The notes: a model not told the origin generated them from the sequence alone. Shown: positions 1 through 5,356, numbered from the stretch's first letter. The stretch is 6,881 nucleotides of DNA from Bacillota bacterium (GCA_016283945.1 JAEENW010000016.1:1-6881), one strand, 5' to 3'. Program-made: numbers and translations.

Positions 1-452
1 ACTTCAAAGATCGCGTGCTCCTCATCCAGTTTGATATAATCCAGCACATGATCGGAGGCATAGCGGATGACCGCCCATTCCGCGATCTGCTTCTCCGGAT
101 TGATGACCTCATCGGCGCCGTTGCGCAGCAGGAATTTGGTCTGCACGTCCCGGTCGGCCCTGGAGACGACGAGCTTTCCGCCCAGCTCCTTGAGCAGCGA
201 GGTGGTCTCAAGCGAGCTCTGGAAATCCTCGCCTATGGTCACGAAGCACACGTCGAAGTTGTTGATGCCAAGCGACCTCAGGAAGATCTCGTTGGTGCTG
301 TCGCCTATCTGGGCGTCGGTGACGTAGGGCAGTATGTTGTTGACGCGCTCCTCGTCTATGTCCACGGCCAGCACCTCGTGCCCAAGCTTCTGGAACTGGG
401 CGGCGAGCATGGATCCGAGATGGTTGAGTCCGATCAGAAGTACAGATTTCAT
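1..452 (-). CDS. ktrA: KtrA/TrkA-type potassium channel gating subunit (RCK domain), 3' end cut by window
   Basis: This is the cytoplasmic regulatory subunit of a Ktr potassium uptake system. Rings of such RCK subunits bind nucleotide and gate the KtrB pore. The visible 150 residues form a Rossmann fold (TrkA-N). Beta-1 is MKSVLLIGL, and the acidic residue D31 at the end of beta-2 (VLAVDID) is in place. Later segments also match the family: QIGDSTNE (49-55), SSLETTSLLKELG (79-91), NGADEVINPEK (111-121), and DHVLDYIKLDEE (134-145) at the domain boundary. The C-terminal TrkA-C part lies beyond position 1. The start is fixed by an AAAGGAGG ribosome binding site (458-465) five bases before the ATG. 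It lies 48 nt downstream of ktrB, the usual pore-gate pairing. Oddity: the dinucleotide motif reads GLNHLG (8-13), so the middle glycine of GxGxxG is Asn10. The family call is secure; the nucleotide preference is not. Confidence 0.93.
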   Translation of the reverse strand, partial: MKSVLLIGLNHLGSMLAAQFQKLGHEVLAVDIDEERVNNILPYVTDAQIGDSTNEIFLRSLGINNFDVCFVTIGEDFQSSLETTSLLKELGGKLVVSRADRDVQTKFLLRNGADEVINPEKQIAEWAVIRYASDHVLDYIKLDEEHAIFE

Positions 453-457
453 TATTT

Positions 458-465
458 CCTCCTTT
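458..465 (-). promoter_or_regulatory. Ribosome binding site of ktrA
   Basis: The minus strand reads AAAGGAGG, five bases before the ktrA ATG. It is the strongest Shine-Dalgarno match in the window, and it supports the start at 452. It also forms part of a short CCTTT-G-AAAGG palindrome (461-471) that could pair weakly with itself. Confidence 0.85.
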
Positions 466-470
466 GAAAG

Positions 471-488
471 GCGCCCGCGGGCGGGCGC
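471..488 (-). other. GC-rich intergenic hairpin between ktrB and ktrA
   Basis: GCGCCCG (471-477) and CGGGCGC (482-488) form a perfect 7-bp stem with a 4-nt loop. It sits between the ktrB stop and the ktrA ribosome binding site. On the transcribed strand it is not followed by a U tract, so it is not a standard intrinsic terminator. It could shield the ktrB 3' end or set the ratio of KtrB to KtrA. The stem is directly visible; any role is inference. Confidence 0.5.
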
Positions 489-500
489 GGGTATATATCG

Positions 501-1835
501 CTAGCCGACGCTTATCTTTTCGACGGGGGCCTTGGAGACCTCCGCGCCGGCGTTGCTTATGGCGGCGAACATCAGGGTGAGTCCGCCGACTCTTCCGAAG
601 AACATGAAGCACATCAGTATGACGCGCGAGAGGGCACCCAGCGAGGGCGTTATGCCGAGGGTAAGGCCCACGGTGCCTATGGCAGAGGCGGTCTCGAAAA
701 TGCAGGCGTCGACCGGAAGTCCCTCCGTGAGGCTTATCACGAGCGCTCCTGCGAAGGCGAGGCTGAGGTAGAGCACCAGCAGGGTGCCGGCGTTCTTGAT
801 GGTCTCGTCCTCTATCCTGCGCCCGAAGATCTGCAGGTTCTTCCTGCGCCTTATGGACGCCGCGGCGGTCGCGTAGAGCACCACGAGGGTGGTGGTCTTC
901 ATCCCGCCGGCGGTAGAGCCCGGCGATCCTCCTATGAACATCAGGAATATTATAGCCGCGCGCCCGGCTCCTGTCATGGACGAAAATTCCGCGGTGTTGA
1001 AGCCGGCCGTTCTCGGCGTTATCGCCTGGAAGCCCGAGAGCAGCAGCCTCTCCTTCATGGGCTGTGCCGCGAAGTCCGAGAAAAAGAAGAGAAGGGCGGG
1101 GACCGCGATCAGGATCAGGTTGCAGAGCAGTATGGCCTTGCTCTGCATCCTGTAGCGCTTGATGTCCAGCTTATGCACGAAGACGTCGTCCCAGGTCAGG
1201 AAGCCGAGTCCTCCCGAGATTATGAGCAGGCAGATCGGGATCACGACCCCGGGGCTTGAGGCGAGATAGGTGAGGGAGGAGAACTCCCCGCCATCGGCGC
1301 CCATGACGTCGAAGCCCGCGTTGCAGAATGCCGAGATCGAGTGGAAGAAGGCCATCCATATGCCCCGCTTTCCGAAGGCCGAGTAGAAGCTCGGCAGCAT
1401 GATAAGCGCCCCGAGCAGCTCGGTCGCGAAAGCCATCCTGAAGATGAATTGCGTCATGCGCACTATGCCGCCTATCTGGTGAGCGGCGATGCTGTCCTGC
1501 AGGAGGTTCCTCTGGAGCAGGGAGATCTTCCGACCTGAGATGATCGCTATGAATGCCGTGACGGTCACGATGCCGAGGCCGCCGATCTGTATCATGGTCA
1601 GTATCGCGGCCTGGCCGAAGGCCGACCAGTAGGTCGCGGTGTCCTTGACGATGAGTCCTGTCACGCAGACCGCCGAGGTCGAGGTGAAGAGGGCGTCCCC
1701 GAAGGGGGTCCACTCGCCGCTCCTCGAGGAGAACGGGAGCATGAGCACGAGGGCTCCGAGCAGTATCGTGCCCAGAAAGCCCAGTATTATGATCTGAAAT
1801 GTCGAGAGTTTTTTCTTTGGGGTGAATTCGTTCAT
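501..1835 (-). CDS. ktrB: KtrB/TrkH-type potassium-translocating membrane subunit
   Basis: This is the integral-membrane ion-conducting subunit of a Ktr potassium (possibly sodium-coupled) uptake system, acting as a dimer on the KtrA ring. The protein has 444 residues, the usual KtrB size. Four pore loops carry the filter glycines: TSTSAVCVTGL (G60), SISAFCNAGF (G174), ITPRTAGFN (G278) and ASAIGTVGLT (G390). The gating loop GGSPGSTAGGMKT (302-314) and the arginine of the last helix, FGRVGG (R415), are also present. The N-terminus is short (MNEFTPKKK) before the first membrane helix at about 13-34. All four glycines are Gly, as expected for a potassium-selective Ktr rather than a degenerate homologue. 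The ATG lies 14 nt after the last base of the ABC stop codon, and no Shine-Dalgarno lies within normal range. The nearest, GGGAGGG (1853-1859), is about 18 nt away, so translation may depend on the upstream gene through a stop-start relay. Confidence 0.96.
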   Translation of the reverse strand: MNEFTPKKKLSTFQIIILGFLGTILLGALVLMLPFSSRSGEWTPFGDALFTSTSAVCVTGLIVKDTATYWSAFGQAAILTMIQIGGLGIVTVTAFIAIISGRKISLLQRNLLQDSIAAHQIGGIVRMTQFIFRMAFATELLGALIMLPSFYSAFGKRGIWMAFFHSISAFCNAGFDVMGADGGEFSSLTYLASSPGVVIPICLLIISGGLGFLTWDDVFVHKLDIKRYRMQSKAILLCNLILIAVPALLFFFSDFAAQPMKERLLLSGFQAITPRTAGFNTAEFSSMTGAGRAAIIFLMFIGGSPGSTAGGMKTTTLVVLYATAAASIRRRKNLQIFGRRIEDETIKNAGTLLVLYLSLAFAGALVISLTEGLPVDACIFETASAIGTVGLTLGITPSLGALSRVILMCFMFFGRVGGLTLMFAAISNAGAEVSKAPVEKISVG

Positions 1836-1849
1836 TTGGTATTGTTCAT
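1832..1849 (-). other. Five-codon stop-start relay (MNTK) between ABC transporter and ktrB
   Basis: On the minus strand the ABC gene ends in TGATG: its TGA (1851-1849) shares its A with an ATG (1849-1847). That ATG opens a tiny frame coding MNTK. Its own TGA (1834-1832) overlaps the ktrB start as ATGA (1835-1832). GGGAGGG (1859-1853) lies just ahead of the mini-frame and is well placed for it, but too far from ktrB. The geometry suggests two successive termination-reinitiation steps carrying ribosomes from the exporter to KtrB. The layout is visible; its use in the cell is inference. Confidence 0.5.
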
Positions 1850-3723
1850 CAGCCCTCCCTGAGCTTGTAATCCCTGTGGGGCCGCGGGCGCTCGGGCGGT
1901 TCGGGAGCCAGGTGCTCGAGCCCCGCCTTGAACTGCGTCTCGTAGAGCTCCGTGTATACTCCGCCCGCCTTGACGAGCTCCTTGTGGGTGCCGCGCTCGA
2001 CGATCTCGCCGTCCTTGACGACTATGATCTCGTCAGCCGCCAGTATGGTCGAGAGCCTGTGCGCGATCAGTATCGAGGTCCTCGAGTCGATAAGCGGGTC
2101 TATGGCCTCCTGTATCTTCGCCTCCGAGATGGAGTCGAGGGCGGAGGTCGCCTCATCGAAGATCAGAAGGGCGGGGTCTCTGAGCAGGACTCTCGCGATC
2201 GATATCCTCTGCTTCTCGCCGCCTGAGAGCTTGAGGCCGCGGTTTCCGACCTCGGTGTCGTAGCCCTTCTCCTGCGAGGCGATGAAGTCGTGGATATTGG
2301 CCTTTCTGCATGCCTCCTCGATCTCCTCCTGCGTCGCGTCGGGCTTGGCGTAGAGCAGGTTCTCGCGTATGGTGCCGTTGAAGAGGTAGGTCTCCTGGCT
2401 CACCATGCCGACGTTCTCCCTGAGGAAGCCGAGGTCGAGCTTGCGCACGTCGGTGCCGTCGAAGAGTACCGAACCGCCGCTCACGTCGTAGAGTCTCGGG
2501 ATGAGGTTGACTATGGTGCTCTTGCCGCTGCCGGAGGGGCCGACTATGGCTATGCTCCTTCCGCTCTCGAGCTTGAAGTTCACGTCCTTGAGTATGAGGC
2601 GGCTCTCGTCGTAGCCGAAGCTCACGTGGTCGAACTCGACGGCGCCGCTGGCGCTCTCCGGGACGATCGCGTCCGGAGCGTTCTTTATCTCGACCGGCAT
2701 GTCGAAGTAGTCGAATATCCTCGTGAAGAGGGCCATGGAGCGCAGCCAGTCGACCTGGATGTTGAGCAGGGAGTTGACCGGCCCGTACATCCTGCCGAGC
2801 AGCGCGACGAGAACGGTGATGTCGCCTACGCTCAGATCCGCGTCGTAGCGCATGATCAGAAGGCCGCCCACGAAGTAGAGCAGCATGGGCCCGATGGAGG
2901 TGAAGGTCGTGATCACGACCCTGAACCAGCGTCCCGCCATGGACTCCTTGACGTTGAGGTCTATCATCCTGCGGTTCGCGGCCTCGTACTTGCCGTACTC
3001 GTAGTCCTCCTTGCCGAAGAGCTTGACCAGCAGCTGGCCGCTCACGGAGAGGGTCTCGTTGAGTATGCCGTTGATCTCGTCGTTGGCCGCCTGCGACTCC
3101 CGCGTGAGGTTCCAGCGGGTCTTGCCCGCGGCCCTCGTGGGGATCGTGAAGAGCGGAACGATGATGATGCCCATGGTCGCGAGTATCCAGTTCTTGCGGT
3201 ACATCGCGATGACCGCCACGACCAGCGTTATCGAGTTGGACAGTATGCTCGTGAATGTGCTCGTGATCACTTGCTGCACGCCCGAGATGTCGGAGGTCAT
3301 GCGGGTGATGATGTCGCCCTGGTTGTTGCTCGTGAAGAAGCGCTGCGACATGCTCTGCAGGTGGCGGTACATCTGGTTGCGCATGTCGAAGGTGATGTGC
3401 TGCGCTATCCAGGTGTTGAGGTAGCTCTCGAGCACGCCTATGAGGTTCGCCGCGAAGGTGACCGCCAGAGACAGCAGTATGAGCTTCACGAGGGCGTCGA
3501 GGTCCCTCGCGATCAGTCCGTCGTCGATGATCTTTCCTGTCAGCACCGAGGGCAGCAGGCCGAAGAACGACGAGACGGTGATGGCGAGCAGCACGAGCGC
3601 CATCTGCTTCCAATAGGGCTTTAGATAGGAGAAGACCCTGACGAGCAGTTCCTTAGTCACCTTGGGAACGCTCTGCTTCTCCTCTTCTGTCATGAAACCT
3701 CTTCCGGGTCCGCGAGGGGGCAT
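1849..3723 (-). CDS. ABC exporter, fused transmembrane and ATPase domains (multidrug/lipid type)
   Basis: This is an inner-membrane half-transporter of the ABC exporter class, probably working as a homodimer because no second half-transporter lies beside it. The transmembrane domain spans about 35-325 with six helices, near 40-62, 80-102, 155-175, 178-196, 266-290 and 298-320. The ATPase domain (about 360-600) is intact: Walker A GPSGSGKS (395-402), Q-loop Q443, signature LSGGEKQR (499-506), Walker B LLIFDEA (519-525), D-loop SALD (527-530) and H-loop H555. A Pro/Arg-rich tail (607-624) follows. The substrate cannot be read from sequence. The chosen ATG has AAAGGAG (3730-3736) at 6-nt spacing and gives a basic, Gly/Pro-rich leader seen in related exporters. 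A second in-frame ATG at 3693 (MTEEEKQ) forms a classic ATGA overlap with the regulator gene's stop and is a real alternative. Length is about 613-624 residues either way. Confidence 0.95.
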   Translation of the reverse strand: MPPRGPGRGFMTEEEKQSVPKVTKELLVRVFSYLKPYWKQMALVLLAITVSSFFGLLPSVLTGKIIDDGLIARDLDALVKLILLSLAVTFAANLIGVLESYLNTWIAQHITFDMRNQMYRHLQSMSQRFFTSNNQGDIITRMTSDISGVQQVITSTFTSILSNSITLVVAVIAMYRKNWILATMGIIIVPLFTIPTRAAGKTRWNLTRESQAANDEINGILNETLSVSGQLLVKLFGKEDYEYGKYEAANRRMIDLNVKESMAGRWFRVVITTFTSIGPMLLYFVGGLLIMRYDADLSVGDITVLVALLGRMYGPVNSLLNIQVDWLRSMALFTRIFDYFDMPVEIKNAPDAIVPESASGAVEFDHVSFGYDESRLILKDVNFKLESGRSIAIVGPSGSGKSTIVNLIPRLYDVSGGSVLFDGTDVRKLDLGFLRENVGMVSQETYLFNGTIRENLLYAKPDATQEEIEEACRKANIHDFIASQEKGYDTEVGNRGLKLSGGEKQRISIARVLLRDPALLIFDEATSALDSISEAKIQEAIDPLIDSRTSILIAHRLSTILAADEIIVVKDGEIVERGTHKELVKAGGVYTELYETQFKAGLEHLAPEPPERPRPHRDYKLREG

Positions 3724-4013
3724 TTCTTACTCCTTTCGAGCATCAGCGTATAGCCGCCCGCGCCGTACTCCAGGCACTTGTTGACGCGGCTTATCGTGGC
3801 CGCGCTCGCCTTGGTCATGGCGGCTATCTCAGAGTAGGTCTTCTTTTCGCTCAGCAGGCGCGCGACCTGCCAGCGCTGCGAGATGTCCTTGAGCTCCTTG
3901 ATCGTGAGCAGGTCCTCGAAGAAGGCGTAGGCCTCGTCTAGATCCCTGAGCGCGAGCATGGCCTCGAACAGCGCGTCGTTTTCCGCGTTTTTGAATCTGG
4001 ATGTTGCGGGCAT
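3690..4013 (-). CDS. YerC/YecD-family TrpR-related DNA-binding protein
   Basis: This is a small 107-residue transcriptional regulator of the YerC/YecD branch of the TrpR superfamily. It is all-helical and likely dimeric. The N-terminal helices (about 14-55) include LRDLDEAYAFFEDLLTIKEL and SQRWQVARLL. The helix-turn-helix, about 59-83, reads TYSEIAAMTKASAATISRVN, which is the most conserved part of the family. The segment CLEYGAGGYTLML (80-92) closes the domain. It lacks evidence of an L-tryptophan role, and the ligand of this branch is not established to my knowledge. The start has AAAGGAA (4021-4027) at 7-nt spacing. Its last 34 bases overlap the start of the ABC gene, so the two are probably translated together. 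As first gene of the operon it may control itself and the transporters downstream; that is inference. Confidence 0.92.
   Translation of the reverse strand: MPATSRFKNAENDALFEAMLALRDLDEAYAFFEDLLTIKELKDISQRWQVARLLSEKKTYSEIAAMTKASAATISRVNKCLEYGAGGYTLMLERSKKCPLADPEEVS
3730..3736 (-). promoter_or_regulatory. Ribosome binding site favouring the upstream ABC start
   Basis: The minus strand reads AAAGGAG six bases before the ATG at 3723, inside the 3' end of the regulator gene. It favours the longer form of the ABC exporter over the ATGA-overlapping start at 3693, whose upstream GGAAGAGG is a weaker match. Confidence 0.6.
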
Positions 4014-4058
4014 GGCTTGATTCCTTTCGTGAAAACTGACCGGATGGTTTTTCTTAGT

Positions 4059-4068
4059 ACAGTTAAAA
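4059..4068 (+). repeat. 10-bp direct repeat, copy 1 (ACAGTTAAAA)
   Basis: The sequence ACAGTTAAAA occurs here and again at 4219-4228. This copy falls at the predicted transcription start region of the minus-strand operon. Because both copies sit on core promoter elements, they could be a shared regulator site. They could also be AT-rich coincidence. Confidence 0.35.
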
Positions 4069-4071
4069 GTA

Positions 4072-4102
4072 ATTATATCACTTTAGCGCGTGAAAGTGTA
4101 CA
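4072..4102 (-). promoter_or_regulatory. Extended -10 promoter for the regulator-ABC-ktrBA operon
   Basis: The minus strand has TG-A-TATAAT: a perfect -10 hexamer (4077-4072) with an extended TG element just upstream. The -35 is poor; the best candidate is TGTACA (4102-4097) at a long 19-nt spacing. The predicted start lies near 4064-4067, giving a leader of about 50 nt before the regulator ATG. The weak -35 with strong extended -10 fits a regulated promoter. An inverted repeat (4079-4098) lies directly over the spacer and -35 region. Confidence 0.7.
4079..4098. promoter_or_regulatory. Inverted repeat, possible operator over the minus-strand promoter
   Basis: CACTTT (4079-4084) and AAAGTG (4093-4098) form a perfect 6-bp inverted repeat with an 8-bp spacer. 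It abuts the -10 and covers the spacer. The overlapping palindrome GTGTACAC (4096-4103) extends it. Its position fits repressor binding. The identity of the protein is unknown; autoregulation by the adjacent TrpR-like protein is a guess. Confidence 0.4.
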
Positions 4103-4137
4103 CCACTTGACGGCTTGAGGAAGTTTTTTGACAGGAC

Positions 4138-4188
4138 GGGGAAGGCGGCGAGGGCTGCGATGCCTCGCCGTCTGTGACGATCCTCCCC
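4138..4188. other. Long imperfect stem-loop in the divergent control region
   Basis: CGGCGAGG (4146-4153) pairs with CCTCGCCG (4163-4170) around a 9-nt loop. An outer arm, GGGGAAGG (4138-4145), can pair with CCTCCCC (4182-4188) with one bulged base and an 11-nt internal bulge (4171-4181). It lies upstream of both predicted transcription starts, so neither operon should transcribe it. No U tract follows it on either strand, so it is not a recognisable terminator. It might be a small-RNA gene, a DNA-structure element or a leftover repeat. Confidence 0.4.
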
Positions 4189-4200
4189 GGGGCGCGCAAG

Positions 4201-4229
4201 TTGACACTGCCGCGCGAAACAGTTAAAAT
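4201..4229 (+). promoter_or_regulatory. Consensus-like sigma-70/SigA promoter for the PPTase-RecX operon
   Basis: TTGACA (4201-4206) matches the -35 consensus exactly. After a 17-nt spacer comes TAAAAT (4224-4229), a five-of-six match to the -10. The expected start of transcription is about 4236-4238, at or within two bases of the ATG at 4238. The message should therefore be leaderless or nearly so. Confidence 0.8.
4219..4228 (+). repeat. 10-bp direct repeat, copy 2 (ACAGTTAAAA)
   Basis: This is the second copy of the repeat at 4059-4068, in the same orientation. Here it overlaps the -10 element of the plus-strand promoter. Confidence 0.35.
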
Positions 4230-4237
4230 CTGGTAGT

Positions 4238-5356
4238 ATGAAGATCTATTATCTCAGAAAACTCAAAGGCCGGCTCTACGAATCGGAGAGCATCATCCCG
4301 GGGCTCAGCCATGGGGAGAACGGCGCTCCGCGCCTCGAGGAGGGCTACGTTTCGGTGTCGGACACCCCGCTGCACTGGGCGGCCTGCGTCTCCGAGCTCC
4401 CGGTCGGCTTCGACATAGAGGAGGGCGACCGCTACGTCAACCGCAAGACCGCGGGAGCCCTGCATCCCCTGGAAAAGGCTTATCTGAATGCCCTCGAGGG
4501 CGTGGATTCCGAGTGGCGCTCGGCCTTCCTCAGCATATGGACCGCCAAGGAGAGCTACATGAAGTTCTGCGGCGAGGGGCTGAGGCTCGGCGCCTCGAGC
4601 TTCTCCGTCATAGGGGAGGATATGGACTTCGTCCCGGTCGTGAGCCGCAGGGGCTATCCTCCCGCGAGGCTGCTTTTGATAAAGGCGCCGGCGGGGATGA
4701 AGGCAGCACTCTGCCTGCCGGCGGAGAGTGATGGCGCTGGTGCTCTGGCAGGGGGTCCCGAGGGCGCCGATGCTCCGGCAGGGGTTGCCGGACGCGCCGA
4801 TGCTCCTCTCTGGGGCAGAGCTCTCTCTCCCGAGATCAGCTGGGAGCCGCTCGACTACGAGGCTCCATTCAAGCTCAGCGCCCTGGAGAAGGCTGCCGGT
4901 TATCTGGACGTGAAGGCCCTCGCCGCGGGAGAGCTCGTGGCGAAGCTCATAAAGGACGGCTATCCGGATGAGGACGCCGCGGCAGCTGTCGCCGAGCTCA
5001 GGGAGCGGGGCTATATCTCCGACGAGGATTTCTCCGCCTCCTACGCGCGGAGGGCGATGAGCTCGGGTAAGGGAAGCCTCCGGATCAGGCGGGAGCTCGC
5101 GCAGAAGGGCGTCGAGAAGTCCGTCGCCGAGCAGGCCGTGAAGGCGGAGCTCGAGGAGGCTGAGATGAGCGAGACCGACAGGGCGCTCGCCGAGGCGAGG
5201 AGGGCGCTGCGCGGAAAGAGCCTCGAGGGGCTCGAACGCGCCGAGCGGGAGAAGCTGCTCGCCAGAGCGGGGAGGAAGCTCGCGTCGCTGGGCTATGAGA
5301 CCTCGGTCATCTACGAGGTGCTAGGGAAGCTTAGGGGCGGAGAGGAAGAGCAATGA
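4238..5356 (+). CDS. Fusion protein: Sfp-type 4'-phosphopantetheinyl transferase + RecX
   Basis: This is a 372-residue two-domain protein. Residues 1 to about 160 are an Sfp-type PPTase, which moves phosphopantetheine from CoA to a carrier-protein serine. It has VGFDIEE (56-62, metal-binding D59 and E61) and WTAKESYMKF (101-110, the WxxKExxxK motif). The upstream SHS-type CoA motif instead reads SDT (41-43). Residues about 210-372 are a RecX domain, which binds and modulates RecA filaments. Family features there are KAAGYLDVKALAAGELVAKL, ERGYISDEDFSASYARR and GKGSLRIRRELAQKGV (278-292). A linker (about 161-208) is Gly/Ala/Pro-rich. No ATG, GTG or TTG occurs in the linker, so RecX is unlikely to be made separately; the first internal candidate (GTG, V225) is inside the RecX domain. 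The ATG has no Shine-Dalgarno, and the promoter suggests a leaderless message. The stop overlaps the next gene by ATGA. Both domain calls are firm; the reason for fusion is unknown. Confidence 0.9.
   Translation: MKIYYLRKLKGRLYESESIIPGLSHGENGAPRLEEGYVSVSDTPLHWAACVSELPVGFDIEEGDRYVNRKTAGALHPLEKAYLNALEGVDSEWRSAFLSIWTAKESYMKFCGEGLRLGASSFSVIGEDMDFVPVVSRRGYPPARLLLIKAPAGMKAALCLPAESDGAGALAGGPEGADAPAGVAGRADAPLWGRALSPEISWEPLDYEAPFKLSALEKAAGYLDVKALAAGELVAKLIKDGYPDEDAAAAVAELRERGYISDEDFSASYARRAMSSGKGSLRIRRELAQKGVEKSVAEQAVKAELEEAEMSETDRALAEARRALRGKSLEGLERAEREKLLARAGRKLASLGYETSVIYEVLGKLRGGEEEQ
4733..4822 (+). repeat. 30-bp imperfect tandem repeat, three units, coding the interdomain linker
   Basis: Units are 4733-4762, 4763-4792 and 4793-4822. 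Each begins with a GGCGCCGATG-like core, and the first two share a CTCYGGCAGGGG core after it. The period equals ten codons, so the reading frame is kept. The units read GAGALAGGPE, GADAPAGVAG and RADAPLWGRA. The third has diverged most. The repeat accounts for most of the flexible spacer between the PPTase and RecX domains and suggests growth by slippage or duplication. Confidence 0.7.

Noticed and set aside
15..467. 150-codon plus-strand frame opposite ktrA
   Set aside because: It is the antisense of a clear KtrA domain. It has no ribosome binding site or domain signal of its own.
2153..3613. 486-codon open frame on the minus strand in another frame of the ABC gene
   Set aside because: The product is dominated by Arg, His and Pro, with no family features. 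It is an out-of-frame reading of the real gene.
2290..3624. 444-codon open frame on the plus strand, opposite the ABC exporter
   Set aside because: It lies wholly antisense to a gene with all ABC motifs. Its product is rich in Val, Glu, Asp, His and Arg with no recognisable domain, as expected from a GC-rich codon shadow.
4128..4156. TTGACA at 4128-4133 as a second rightward promoter
   Set aside because: At 16-18 nt spacing there is no -10-like sequence; the region is the GC-rich stem. The promoter at 4201-4229 is far better.
4138..4188. Intrinsic terminator
   Set aside because: No U tract follows the stem on either strand, and no gene ends nearby.
4014..4237. LexA/SOS box upstream of the RecX-containing gene
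   Set aside because: I looked for GAAC-N4-GTTC-like symmetry and found none. GAAACAGTT at 4216-4224 is not symmetric enough.
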